A stretch of DNA of 64,000 nt, taken from NCBI GenBank assembly GCA_003586115.2, contig QVOM02000073.1, forward strand, positions 38,676,876 through 38,740,875. The letters run 5' to 3'. Under the pieces are notes generated by a model, which saw only the letters and a list, made by a program, of their open reading frames with translations, had not been told where the DNA came from and searched no databases. Positions 46,273-58,668 of the stretch are shown piece after piece. The first letter of the stretch is position 1, and each line of letters begins with the position of its first letter. This DNA comes from Salvator merianae. Its lineage: Eukaryota > Chordata > Lepidosauria > Squamata > Teiidae. A program made the position numbers and the translations under genes.

Positions 46273-46352
46273 AGTGGCTCTCCAGATGTCAGTAAACTGC
46301 ACCTCCCATCTTCCCCAACTGTTAGCCATGCTGGCTGGGGTTGATGATTTTT
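46273..46352. mobile_element. hAT-type repeat fragment
   Basis: GTGGCTCTCCAGATGT...CACCTCCCATC...GCCATGCTGGCTGGGG matches the very common squamate/amniote 'ACTACAACTCCCATCATCCCCAGC' repeat. Only ~80 bp remain. Confidence 0.65.
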
Positions 46353-46557
46353 GGAGACCTCAGATTTTCTAACTTTCCTGTAAAGCCCAGTTGTTCTCTC
46401 ACTGAAAGGAAACCAAAAGCCTTTCCCCTGTACCTGCAGGAATGTTTCATGTAGTCTGCTGGAATGCCACATCTGCACCCAGATCCACTGCAGCTGTTTT
46501 CCTGCGCAGTCATTTGCAATTTCTGGATTGCCCTGCAAAGTCCAAACCTGAAGCTTG

Positions 46558-47039
46558 GGGCCTGTTTGCACTTTTCACTAGTGAGTGTGCAACTGCTTAC
46601 TAGTGAAGAGTATCTGCACTTTACGGAGACCCTCACAATCATGAATGGGCTACAGCCGCTCCTGATCGCTACTTGCTGCGGAGCACAAAATCGTGTTCCA
46701 CAGCTGAACCAGGAGCAGCTGGACTTTCCCCAGTACACAGTGTTTGCCCTCTCTTCTACGTGCAAACGTTGCACTGTGTGGCATGGCATGGCATGGCATG
46801 GCATGGATGCAGTTGCAGCCACACAGTTGTGCCATGTCCTTGGTCACCATGGCAGTGGCCAGAAGTTTCCCCGGTTGCTGTTATGGTGTGGGCTGCCAGA
46901 ATTCGTACTGCGAGTGCTGTAAGATCATTACTGGGATGTTCTGGCATTCGCAGTGCGAATGGCTGTTATACTGCGGGGTCTGTTCCACAGTGAAATGTTC
47001 GCTTGAGGACATTCCATGGTGGAAAGTACAGAAAGGCCC
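46558..47039. mobile_element. Harbinger-like MITE, 482 bp, TSD TTG
   Basis: Starts GGGCCTGTTTGCACTTTTCA and ends AAAGTACAGAAAGGCCC, with TTG at 46555-46557 and 47040-47042. It contains a (GCATG)n run at 46780-46805 and the CTGCTCCTGATCGCTACTTG block shared with 47129 and 49203. Confidence 0.88.
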
Positions 47040-47128
47040 TTGGACTCTGCATTGGTGATCCATTCCAGTCATTTATATTTTATATGCTGCTAGAACAGAA
47101 CAGGGATGTTCCAAAGCACAAAATGCAA

Positions 47129-47533
47129 GGGCCTGTTCGCACTTGCTTGCTAGTGAGCATGCAGACTTTGAGAGGCCTGTGAAATCAGGAGCAGTCTCCA
47201 GCTGCTCCTGATCACTCCTAGCTGTGGAGCACTAAATCGTGCTCCACAACATAATCCAGGGACAGTGAGTTCACACCTTCTGGATGCGAATGCACAGCCA
47301 TGTGGCACAGCAGGCTGTGTCTGCATGATCTGCAGCATTGCTGCTTGCTATGGCAGCAGCTGAATGCTTGCCAGCTGCTGTCATGGCAAGGAAAAGAAGC
47401 AGGATGCCAGCATTCACACCATGAATGCTAGTATCCTGCTGGTGTTCTGTTCGAGGAACTTGCAGTGCAGGCAGTGTCCGTGTTGTGAGGCCAATTCCAC
47501 CTTAGAACAGGCCAGGAATGTGAAAAAAAAACT
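47129..47533. mobile_element. Harbinger-like MITE, ~405 bp
   Basis: Left end GGGCCTGTTCGCACTTGC is clear and is preceded by CAA. The right end is decayed around GGAATGTGAAAAAAAAAC. The interior shares CAGCTGCTCCTGATC, GATGCCAGCATTC and the sub-terminal GGTGGAA/TTCCACC module with 23469 and 46558. Confidence 0.7.
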
Positions 47534-48409
47534 ACTTCAACCTACCTTGCTCTTGACCAGACACTGGTCAATTGTTTTCTGCGTAGACAATTCCTATTCA
47601 GTAAGTGCAAAACTGGCCCAAGTCTTGCAATCTTACCTTTGGATCTTTCCCAGGAGTGTTAGAACAAGGAAACAAATGCAATCAGTGGCTTCCCAAATGA
47701 CAATTTGGATTTGACCTGCTGCCATCTCCCCAGAAGGAGTCAACAACAAATTGGTTCTGCATATATGGAAAGAAGACTACATGCATATTTCTATAGAATC
47801 ACCTGGTATGAAGCTTGACTTGAACACACCTGTAATAGACATATGAATTGTTATTTCAGTCTTCAGATAAATGGGAGGAGGGTAATATTAATTGAGCAAG
47901 GAAATGGGATCATAAGATAGGAAGCACTCTGTAAATATTTTAATACAAAAAGAAATCATAAATAAGCACACACCATAAATACAAAAATAACAATGCTAAT
48001 TGCCTTAAATATCTCACGCTGCACGACAGAATGCCAACAGCTGTCCACTGGCATAAACAAACAAGGAAGAATTGCTGAAATGTGTGAATTGCAAAGTCAA
48101 AATACTGTCCTATACTCTCCACACCAGCTCTCCTTCTTGATGGCAGTGTGGTCTGTGTGGGTGTGAGAGACAGATGATTGCTAAGCACAAAAGCTCAATG
48201 AGTTGTGGCACTCTTGGTCAATCAGTCTGCAACACACTCCTTCTCAACATACAGTATAGACTCTCCCCACCCCCTTCAGTTAAAAATTGGGAAGGAAGCT
48301 GGAAGAAACTGCATGATTGGGAACCTTCCCACAATCCATTTCACCACTAACAACACATCAGCTGTTTTTCAGATAACTTTCTGTAATTACTTGACTTTAA
48401 AAAAACCTT
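47534..48409. other. Unassigned sequence
   Basis: No gene or named repeat was recognised. Confidence 0.4.
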
Positions 48410-49080
48410 CAAGACCTTTCAGCAGTGCCACTTTGGCTACTGTATGGAGCTGGTTCTGCTCAACACTACAGACTATCAGTCTTCTTCAAGAATGCTGGGG
48501 GGGTGGGGGTGCATGCTGGTTGGTGCATGCCTCAGCTGCACCTGTTTGTGGGTGCAGTTTCCTGCACCCTTACCCCAACAATGATCTATGTCCCCATCCA
48601 CTTTGTCATCCACATCCCACAACTTTATTGTGAGACACATGCCACTGTGGATGTCTGGAGGGGTTGAGGTGAGGTGTTGTCCGTTTGCTGACCAATAATT
48701 TCACTATAATGAACATTGATCCCTTCACACATTCCCCCCTTTTCACTGAGCTCTCCCCCTCTCGCACACTGCTTTGAAATTGCACAATTGAGCAAAAGTG
48801 TAATTACAAAGGAGAAGAAATTGAGATCTGCCCTTCAAGAAGCTTAATTGTGTGGTCAATGTGGAATCAAAGTTCTGCTTGGGTGGATACAAGCTGGAGG
48901 GGGAGAAGAAGCAAACAGCGAATGACCAGTAATGCCACCAAAGGAATCCTTGTTCTGAGACAGCAGCGGGAAAATAAGGAGGGCGGAGTTTGACTTTCCT
49001 GCCCCTGTGAATTTAAGATTTGAATGTTGGATCTGTAGCCAGTGATTGACTGCACAGGGAAGGGAATTTGAATGCAAGTT
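48410..49080 (+). mobile_element. Composite DNA transposon, copy 4 (right module only, truncated)
   Basis: Homologous to 26640-27245 of copy 2 and very similar over 48830-49065. It lacks the last ~190 bp and the right terminus. The conserved right-end frame is open here too (48867-49097, minus, ending VSTQAEL). No L1 tail or left module is seen upstream. Confidence 0.75.
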
Positions 49081-49128
49081 GCCCAAGCTTGGTCCAATCT
49101 ACTTGGTCTGGTCTATTTGGTCTAGTCT

Positions 49129-49170
49129 ACTAAAGGTAAGTGCAAACTAAAGGTAAGTGCAAAAAGGGCC
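49129..49170. mobile_element. Orphan MITE terminus with 20-bp tandem duplication
   Basis: ACTAAAGGTAAGTGCAA occurs twice in tandem and is followed by AAAGGGCC. This is the right end of the GGGCC...GCACTTACC MITE class (compare 9416). It abuts the broken composite copy 4; no matching left end was found. Confidence 0.6.
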
Positions 49171-49202
49171 TAGGTTTCCTCGTTTTCCAGTTCTGAGGTT
49201 AA

Positions 49203-49618
49203 GGGCCTGTTCAGACTTTTCTCTAGTGAGCATCCACACTTTGTGGAGATTGAAGTGATTGGGAGTGGGCTACAGCTACTCCCAATTGCTACTAGCTGTG
49301 AAGCACAAAATTGTGCTCTGCAACCAGAAGCAGCTGGACTGCACCCAGCACATAGTGTGCATGGTGTGGCAGTGCATGATGCGGCACGGCATGGCTTGGG
49401 TGTACAGTTGCATAGCACATCCCTGGTTGCCATGGCAGCAGCTGGATGTTTCCCTGGCAGCTGTTATGGCAGTCAGTCAGCATTTGCACTGCAAATAGTG
49501 GACATCCGTTTCCAGCATTATCCAGCCCTTAGGGCAAATGACTGCCATACTGCCAGGGCCGTTCCACCGTGCAATGTTGGACTGAGAACATTCCATGGTG
49601 GAAAGTGTGAAAGCATCC
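49203..49618. mobile_element. Harbinger-like MITE, 416 bp, TSD TAA
   Basis: Starts GGGCCTGTTCAGACTTTTC and ends GAAAGTGTGAAAGCATCC, with TAA at 49200-49202 and 49619-49621. The interior is close to 46558. Confidence 0.85.
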
Positions 49619-52600
49619 TAACTCTTCCTATTCTTACCACTAGCTGCCTTGCCCTCTGTCCCACCATCCACAATGGGTGCTAACTTCCTCTGCCAGGCTG
49701 ACGTGTGTGTGCATTTGCCACCCTAAAGGTAATGCTAAGAATTGCAGTGCTTATATAAATCATATAACTTTAAGGAATGATAGAAAGATGATTGTTCAAA
49801 GTGCATTATGCAATGACCTAGGTATCATAAAACACTGGCTAATGCTATGTAAAACAATTTTGGGGCATTAGACTCTTCTGGTTGATGCTTTACAATATAC
49901 ACTTTGCAAAGTGATGACATTTACATTTTCCTTTCCTTGACCATAAGCAGAGCATATGCAAAATATATTGAGCAAAGCACAGGAGTTACAGCCTAATTAC
50001 AAAGCCTCAAGAAATGCTAAATTGTCCTCATATCATATATTTGTATTATACCTACTCCATAAAGGTTTGGGTTCACTAACCAGCTGACAATTCCCGTTTA
50101 AAAAGTGGAAGGGCCTGCCATGACTTTGGACAAGTCATTCTCTCTTATTAAGTCTAAACTACCTTACTGGATTGTCGTAAAGGTACATAGTACTCTGTGT
50201 TCTTTGCAGGCATCGTAAGGCATGTCTAAAGTAAACTAGTCAATCCATTCTTGACCTGTTGTCGTCCTGTTATTTATGGCATATTTTTCACAGCATTTCA
50301 TTTAGAAAACGATTCATTCAGCCAGCATATCCAGCTGACCCTTTCGAGAAATCAGGGTCTGAAGATGAAGAAGAATGGCAGTGGGATTGGAATTGGCTTC
50401 CAGCCCTGGATGTCCCCACAAAAAAAAAGCATGCTATGTGTCAGCCTTCATCCTGTCGGCATAAAGCGAGCAATCCTTTCGTCTTCAAAGCTCCGGCTTA
50501 TTTATTTATTATTTTGCTTAGAACCATTCAGCCTTGCTGCTCTGATTTTGTAACAGGCCAAACTCCAAACTCCTAACAGGATAAACAAGATTGTGAAGCT
50601 AATGATTTGTGAGCTTGGCCTGGATGCCATTTTGCAGCGGCGATTCCAGCGTAAGAGACTTTACAACTTGCTAATAAAGCACTTTTGGCGGAAGCTGTGC
50701 AAACAGGATTTCACAGTCCCCGGATCTGAGTTTCCAGTACTGGTGCAACTTGCAGTGACAATGCTTCTTTTCAGAGTAGCTTAACCCTCCAATAATAAAC
50801 CATTTGTCATTGGGCCAATTTATCCCTCTCCCTTTGCCTGTCTCTCCCCTGGCTTTAATTAATTTAATGCTTATTATAGGTAGTGACAACTCATGTGTTC
50901 AATACAAAAAAACCAAACATATTTTTGATGCCAGTAAATAGTTTTAAGACCCCACTGGCTGGAAAGATATTTTGTTTGTGAATTAAAATTAGCCAGGTGC
51001 ATTCCACCGGCAAAAGAAAACAGAAGTGGAGAAGGGCTGTGACAACCAGTGCTGGCTGCTTTTGCTGCCACTGTTAGATATATTGGACATTTCAAATAGA
51101 TCACTAGACAGAGTGAAACTTTTTTGGTGTTCAGTTAGATTCTAGTTTTTGGACTAAAATAGGGAATGCAGGATACTGGCTGAGGACCAGTGAAACGTGA
51201 GTTTCTGCCTCAGACCTGTTTCAGAGTGGACATGAAAATTGAGACCCTCTTACGCTAGTGTCCTTCACCTTTCTTGAAGTTCAAATTAAGTATTTCAGGC
51301 CTTGTAACCTCTGCTTGCTTCTCACAAAATGTCAATTCATGGAATTTTTTTGCGAAACCTATAAGAGTTTTATGGGTACCTGGAATACATTGTCTGGAAA
51401 ACACATAAACAGGGAGACTAAACAGACAAGATTAATTCCTCTCACATACACAGCCTGAAACCACCCAGGCGGTGGTCACACCTTCACTTTAAAGCTTCTT
51501 GAGTCTGTTTAGGACCCAGTAGACCACATCTGTGAATTGATATCCGTTTCTCTTGGGGACTTTCCACCCTCCACGAGCACTTTCCTACATTCGGATAATC
51601 ACAGCTCTGAAACCGTTCTAGTGCTTTACTCTGTTTTTATTTTCAAAGGTGTGGGCATAGAAGAGGATTAAAGAGGCTGAACCATGCTGTGGTGGGCAGC
51701 TGCAGCTGAACTTCCCTTTTCCTCTTGGCCAATGTGAGACATTCAGGCGTTACCCAGAGTTCGTTCCATTCCCCCCTTCTTCCTTCCTCCACTATATCAC
51801 CAGCCCTCCTTGATAGTTAACTTCCGGAAGAGCAAAGAGCTGCCTTTCAGCAGCTACGTTTCATTTTCTCTTTTTTTGGAAAAGAGAAAAACGCTCTTCT
51901 GCTGCATCACACTCTCTGCCTGTGAAGCAGGGCTCACTTCCCTGCATTGTCTCTGGACAGACTTCCCTGCATCATCTCTGGAAAGACTTCGCTGCCCCTA
52001 TCTCTAGCTGTCTACCTCCACACCATCCCCTCACTTCCCAACCATGTCCTTAGAGGTTGGACTCTGACCAGAGTCTGAAACACCATTGATTTTTTTTTTT
52101 TTTTTTAATAAGACAGTTTTCCGGAAATGTGTAGATGCAGAGTTACACATATAAACCAAATGGAGGGGTTTTGCGCTAATCTCGACGTGCGCTTATTTAT
52201 GATCATCTGGGGAATGGTCTTCTCTTGCCACCGCCCTGTGAGCTTGCTAAAGTGAGCCCTCGTGGGTGAATTCTAGGGCTTGGCTGACATGCCTGTACAG
52301 TGCTACATTGCTGTACAGAAAGGGGAGAAATTACACCAGAGAAGGGAAGAAGAAAGTTTTATGTCTCTTTAAAGAAACTTTAAAGTTTCCCTGAAAGAAA
52401 CTTTATGTCCCTTTAACTTTAGCAGGAAAGGAGGATTGCAGGTTTACTTTAATACACTGTATTCCAGCTATTTGTGTTATCCTATGTACTGTACTGCTAT
52501 GTACTGTACTGTGATCACTATAATGGTATTATCAAGGTGTTTTTTTTGTATAATGCTAACTAGATTGTTATTTGCGTTATCCTATGTCAAACTCTTGTTA

Positions 52601-54354
52601 CCTGCTTTTTGATGAAGAAGAAAGAAGGAAAATGCTGTAAGTGGCCATGAAAGGGTTCTTTGAACTTTGTCACTTCTTGAGTAGTTCCTTTGGTGTACTG
52701 ATTGTATGAAGGTATCCGCACCGAATACTATAATTGGCAAGTGGAGGTAGACCCAGAAATTGTAAAAACACCCAAGTCAATGTACCATTAAAAATGGCAT
52801 TTTGCCATCAAATTTAGTTGCCTGGAGAGTATAATAGCCTGTTTATGTTGGTGCTAATGACATCTTTAATGCTTGCTAAGGAGGGTAGCTCTGCTCTCCT
52901 GCTGTGTTCTTAGTCTCACTGTTTGTTCATAAGCTTTGCTGATAACTTTATTACAGTGTCTTTTGACTGATGATGATATGTGTTTATTTGCTGGGGGTTA
53001 ATAGGCTTCTTTTATAAAACTCTGGTTTCTGTTGATGCATAGTTCTTTAAAAAATTTAAAAAATAATTTTGTATGTGGCCTCAGTTGTTACACCTACAGA
53101 ACAAACTCATTTTGAAACAAAACCTATGCAATTGTAAGACAGCATCATGTTAACCTAACCAGAGCTATTGGTTAAACATTGGAATGACTTTGCTTAATAG
53201 GAGACTCAAAATGTCTGATTTTGAGCTGCTAGATTTAGAAATCTTTTGTAAACAAAAAACACATTAGCTGCAGCAGCCAGCCCATTAGAAGGACAAATAT
53301 CAACTGCCCTGTATGTAGTCTTCCAGTAAGTACCTGCAATTGATTCCAAAGAGTTCCAGTCATTAAAACAGGCTTTCATCATGGGTGGTGAGAATGATAG
53401 CGATAATGAGATAATGAACCATCCAAAATTACTGCAGACAAAAGTTCTGTCCTGCCTTTTCTCTTTTATTCCTTTGTTATTTTGTTCGTTTTGTTGTTAT
53501 CTGGGAAAATATTCTTTACTGTAGTTAAGGGATAACTACAATAGGATTTAGCTGCAGACAAATTCATCCACATGTGCTTTTTGAAGGGATTTTTGTTTTA
53601 GTTCCTAAGGTCTGCCTCCAAGATGAAAGGGATCCACATGATCTGTTTAGACAGCCCACAGAAGAGCTATTGCTCTATCTTGCCCTGTAATTCACTTGCG
53701 ATTGGCACTTGTTCATCATGTACTGTACTGACTTCACTCACAGGCAAACTTACAATCTTTGGGTCAAGTTGTTAAAAGGGTGAGGTGAATCAACCGTTTC
53801 TAGTATGTTGCTTGGGATAGCATCATATTCACATGGCTCTTAAGAGGTTATGCTTGCTGCTCCAGTGCATCCAGTCCTCTTAATGCATTCTGCTTCAATG
53901 GTAATAGTACCTCTACGAAGGGCACAAGGCAGAGCTAGAAAACAGATGCACCTAGAGATGTTATTAGGCTTCATCTGCCAGTATTCCTCAATATCACACT
54001 GGCACCTGCTCGTCTAGTCTTTCCATAGCTTGTTACCCATTATCAATAGCAGAATGTTCTAGACTTAGCAGTGGTTGATTTTCCACCACCACCACTGTAT
54101 GTCACAATTCAGCTTTAAATGCCACTGAAAGTTACACTGAATTTGCAAAATGTTAATTTCAAGTTTCCTGCTCTCTTCGCTGTCCCTTGCTTTCTAGTGT
54201 TGATCTGAGATAGGCTTCTGCAAAATGGCATTTGGAAGAAGTGGGGGTGGGGAATTTTTCTTGCATAGCTCTCCCCTCTTATCAGAAGCAAGCTTCAACA
54301 TTTATGATATCCCATTTGTACTCCTCTTTTTCCTCTAATGCATTCAGATATTGT
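49619..54354. other. Long repeat-poor stretch, no gene recognised
   Basis: This is the longest part of the window without transposon ends. Candidate conserved noncoding patches are at 50280-50760 and 52110-52260. Local direct repeats lie at 52350-52420 (GAAACTTTA) and 52468/52567 (GTTATCCTATGT). T17 is at 52089-52106. No splice-flanked coding exon could be defended. Confidence 0.4.
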
Positions 54355-54655
54355 ACTAAAGTTCCTGACCTCAAAGCCCCTGGAGGACCATTTCAGCAGT
54401 ACAATAATGTGTGCTACTGAAATGGGTATCCCATGTACTTTCTACAGACCTCCATGATCCAGATTTACCTCTACTAGTAAGGTCTACTAGTGATCCAAAT
54501 CAGGAAGCCATGCTCTGTCTGGTGAAGATGGAGCATACTAGCAGTGGGCAGGGCCTCTCTAATCTGCACTAATGTGCAGAAGGACGACACAAAAAAGAGG
54601 ATTATGGAGCTGACTATTCTGAAACTCCAGTTACCGGTAAGTGCAGAAAGGTCCT
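54355..54655. mobile_element. Harbinger-like MITE (9416/34172 family), left part missing
   Basis: The right end TTACCGGTAAGTGCAGAAAGGTCC is intact. The interior (GTTCCTGACCTCAAAGC, GCTACTGAAATGGGTATCCC, GATCCAGAT) matches the middle of 34172. The left terminus is absent. Confidence 0.7.
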
Positions 54656-54789
54656 GAGTTTCCCAGCTGATTAAGGATTTGAACAGAGATATCCTTAGCA
54701 CAAAGAAGATGGAAACTTTGTTGTGGAATTCTATATGGGATTGTGTTCCCTCACAAGGATCAAGCACATAGTTTGGGGCTGTTCCTAGA

Positions 54790-55420
54790 GTCATCATTGT
54801 CATTGGAGGCCCAGACAACCTCCTAGGCCTACCTGTTACCGTAGTTCCATACTATTTGAGAAGATTAAATGGCCCATTCCTCTCCAAAAGTGCATGATTC
54901 CCTGCAGAAACTCACAAATTACATGAGTTTCTGGGATTTTTCTTCTTGTGAGAAGTGAAGGGGCATCACAAATGGTCCTTTGCAGATATTTGAAACTTAC
55001 ACATTTAAAATTCATGAATTTTGAGACTGTGCCACCTTTGACTGGTATTGCAACTGTGTCTTAACCGGACGGGAAAAACTTAATCATTGTCCATGCTTAG
55101 ATTACTATAATGCGCTCTGGGTGGGACCACTGTTATCCCTGTGCCAAAAGTTGCAGCTAGGACAGGATAATGCATCTCAGTTTCTAAATAGGATACTTGG
55201 TTGTACACATATTACACATGTGCTGAAATAATTGAATTGGCTGACAATTAGGTACAGAACAAGATTTAGGTTTTATCTTTGACACAAACAACTCAGGACT
55301 AGGTTATTTAGCAGATCATTTTTCTTACGGGCCATTAAGACCATTAGGACAATCTAGGGACGTGTACTATGGGTGCCACAAATTATTGAATGTGATCTCT
55401 TTTTCTTAGGTATACAGCAG
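54790..55420 (+). pseudogene. L2-like LINE RT C-terminal region, decayed
   Basis: TCATCATTGTCATTGGAGGCCCA at the start equals the start of the L2 at 63484. After ~180 bp of unrelated sequence (54851-55030), LDYYNALWVG-like codons, the TTGCAGCTAGGACAGGATAATG-type 'LQLxQ(N/D)A' block and an 'IxWLTIRYRTRFRFYL'-like block follow. These are the conserved RT thumb blocks. Frameshifts and a probable internal insertion make it dead. Confidence 0.7.
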
Positions 55421-55844
55421 GGCAACAGTATATTATGGTTTTAACACACTAAGAAAATAAACACAATAATTATATTCTTATTTGATCATATTCTTATTAT
55501 TTATTTAGTAAATTATTTAGTGTAGATAACATATTATAGTGCATAAACAGATATGTTCCAGATGCGAGAACTTGCAGTGCAAACATCTGATAGAAGGAAA
55601 AAAAGAATAGGAAATATAAGGCTCATGAAAGATTAAAGAAGGAAAATCTATTTGCATGTACATGGATATCATGCCCTTAAAGACAGTAAGCTCAGTTAAG
55701 TTTGGACTTGAAATAGAAAATCAACAGCAGGAGCATCAGGACATTTGTGTGCACTTTGTAGGCTCCAGGACTCAAAGTGGGCTCTCAAATGACGATGCAG
55801 ACCTGTTTCCAATATTCGATATGCTTTTGCATATCTGTAGGGAG
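55421..55844. other. Unassigned sequence
   Basis: AT-rich; nothing recognised. Confidence 0.4.
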
Positions 55845-56045
55845 TGACTGTAGTAAACTATTTGGAAAGCAGATGGTTGCCAGTTTGATCCCCAGCCTCT
55901 CCCTGGAAGTAGGCAATGGCAAACCACTTATGCATCTCTGCCAAGAAAACTGTGTAGAAATGCCCATGGAAATGCCTGTACAGTCAGCTAGGAATCAACA
56001 AGCGGGTGGTACCCAACAACAAGAAGCTAATTGCAATTACTAGTT
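55845..56045 (+). mobile_element. tRNA-derived SINE
   Basis: A B-box-like CCAGTTTGATCCCC is followed by CAGCCTCTCCCTGG, GTAGGCAATGGCAAACCACTT and CTGCCAAGAAAACTGTGTAG. This is the body of a squamate tRNA SINE. The A box region is decayed. Confidence 0.7.
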
Positions 56046-56264
56046 CACAGCTCTTGCCCTGGAAGCACTTTGACTACTGAGGAAATAAGTAAGCTCCCAC
56101 ACTCTAAGGCCATTCCAGAACTTTATTTGTAGCACAATATAATACACTACACTATTCATATTTACCATCAACCTCAATAACAACTCCTAGATTACCTCAG
56201 TACCAGACTTAAAAGCCATCAAAGGAAGTGTTTCCACTTCCAAGGAGGTGCCATGGACAAAAGA
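56046..56264. other. Unassigned sequence
   Basis: Nothing recognised. Confidence 0.4.
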
Positions 56265-56460
56265 CTCCCTTCTTATCTCCATTTTGGAAGGAGAAGGCAC
56301 TATAGAAACCACCCTGACCCAGAGGGGCCTCCACCAGTGATTGTTCTAGAAAAGGGGGCAGTGCAGTCACTGTGAGGTGGCCACTGTTCAGAAAATGGAG
56401 ACAAGGCAGCAGCAGGCACTTTCTTGAACCCATGGAGGTGTCCCAGAACAGAAAGTGGAG
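56265..56460 (+). repeat. Dispersed repeat, pair of 42730-42950
   Basis: Same block order as 42730-42950 (ATCTCCATTTTGGA, GTGATTGTTCTAGAAAAGG, GGCAGTG, CAGCAGCAGGCAC). Unnamed. Confidence 0.5.
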
Positions 56461-57137
56461 ATGCAGCAAACACACTTATCCCATCTGACATCCATCTACA
56501 TGGGTGAGGAGACTATTTTGTCTTATAAGATGGGCTGAGCATTCTCTGACAGTGAACACACCAGATCAGATATTATTCTGTTATTGACACTGACTGTGAA
56601 TGCATGCTCTACTATTATGTACAGTGCAGTAGTGCAGATGAAGGGTATTCACAATTTGCTGTAAGAGTGAGACTTGTGCACAAATTTGAAATCCGCCTAT
56701 CACCAATTTTGTTGCTGGTCAGTTAAGACACTTCTCCAGTGTAATGACGTAGCTGCTCTCTACATTCTTAAGGACCTTAAGGTCTTAAGCTTATCAACCA
56801 TGGATCGGACTACCATACATTTTTCAGGAGCTGACTGCTCACAGTTAACAAGAAATGAATACCTGCTACAATGATTGCCAGTAATTCTGCAGGAATTCAA
56901 ACTTATAGTCCATTTATGCTTAGAATTTCAAGCCTAAAGATATGCAACTGTGATGCTACCCAACCAACGGACCTAAGTTCACACATAAACACACACACCC
57001 ATACCTACACAATACTGCAGAATGCTTTATTGATGCTGCTAGAAGAATACAAAATTGTAGGACCACAAATAATATTGTTTATATCTAATTTCTATCTTGC
57101 TGTGGTGGGATAGTTGACTACACCCAGCAACATTGTT
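56461..57137. other. Unassigned sequence
   Basis: No gene or named repeat was recognised. Confidence 0.4.
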
Positions 57138-58668
57138 CTTTTTTAAATTATTATTATTTATTTATTTTTATTGTTATTATATTTCAAATATATAAAATTA
57201 CACTCTACATTACATTCTTATATCACTATTATTAACAAGTTCCTCCTTCATTAACAGTTTCTTCTATACTTCATGTTCCTCTCCGTCCTGGTCTCTTTCC
57301 TTTTTTTTTTCACCGAACCTCTTCTTTCTTTTTCACTCTTCAAATCCAGCAATCACAAGTCCATTGTCTAGCTCTTGCAAAAAGTCAATAAAGGGTTTCC
57401 AGTTTCTGTAAAACCTATGAACTGTCTTATTTTTCAAGAGATTTGTCAATTTATCCATCTCGGCAAGCTCCATCATTTTAACTATCCAATCACCCACCGT
57501 TGGTATTATCTCCCCTTTCCACTTCTGAGCATACACAATTCTGGCTGCAGTTACCATATTTTACAATAACACATTAACACTTTCAACATTATTTCCCTCT
57601 ATCCCCAGTAGGAATAATTCCGGTCTAAAAGGAATGTTTGTCTTTAAGATTTTCTGCATAACTGTATGAATTTGAACCCAAAACTTTTTGCTTTTTGCAC
57701 AAGTCCACCACATATGATAAAAAGTATCCTCATGCTTCTTACATTTCCAACACTTATTTGACATGCCTTGATACATTTTTGAGATTCTAAAAGGTGTTAA
57801 GTACCATCGATACATCATTTTATATATATTCTCTTTCAACATATTACATACAGTAAATTTCATATCTTTAGTCCACAATTTTTCCCATTGATCCATTGAA
57901 ATATTATAGCCAAATTTTTTTGCCCACGTTATCATACATTCTTTAACTTGCTCTTGTTCTAGTTCTATTTTAAAAAGAAAATCATACAGTACCCCTATAA
58001 TACCCCTTTCTTCTTTTACCAATTCTTCTTCCCATTTCTGTCTTTCTAATTCAAAATTCATCCTTCTTTTATCTTCTTTAAAAACATCCATCAGTTGAGC
58101 ATACATTAACCATTGTACCTCTAACCCCTCCTGGTTTAACTGTTCTCTTGTTTTCAAGAAAAATTCATCTATTTCATTATTTCTACTCAACACCTCTTCA
58201 TATTTAATCCATCTTTCTCTTCTCCCAAATTGTTTAAACAAACCTTTATGTGGTGAAACCCACATTGGTATTCTAGGATACAATTTACTTTTGTATTTAC
58301 TCCAAATTATCCATAACGCATGTCTTACATAGTGGTTCTTAAATGCAGCATTTACTTTTACCTTGTCATACCATAAATAACCGTGCCAGCCATATCTTAA
58401 ATCAAAACCTTCCATTTGCAACAATCTTTTATCTCTTAACCAAAACCATTTAGCAATCCAGTTTAAACAACAGGCAGCGAAATATAATTTTAAGTTTGGT
58501 AAACCCCACCCTTCTCTTTCTTTCGCATCTTGCATCCAGCTACATTGTTCCAACCTGTCACTCCAGTGCCATTTCTTCCTCCTGCTTGACCAGGAAACTC
58601 CTGCCAGATCCAGAATGCCAGCTTCCCAAACCACTATCTCCTCTATCAGACAGCCTTGGAGACATACA
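57138..58668 (-). pseudogene. L1 LINE, 5'-truncated: ORF2 C-terminal region, 3' UTR and A-rich tail
   Basis: L1 ORF2 makes the endonuclease/reverse transcriptase that copies L1 RNA into the genome. Only the part after the RT core remains. A 357-codon open frame (58634 to 57561) begins at an internal Met; codons continue upstream to about 58668. Visible blocks: GWGLPNLKLYFAA at residues 42-54, a cysteine motif C-x2-C-x8-H-x4-C at 295-312 with the typical HMWW, then NIPFRPELFLLG. A single in-frame TAA (57561-57563) separates it from the last 74 codons (57557-57333), which end AGFEE. Restoring frame needs no indel, so the copy is fairly young. The 3' UTR contains AATAAA-type signals and an A-rich end near 57140. 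The 5' edge abuts the MITE at 58669. Confidence 0.93.

Noticed and set aside
46322..46822. 166-codon open frame on minus strand and overlapping plus-strand frames
   Set aside because: They run through a MITE and its GCATG repeat; all frames differ between family members.
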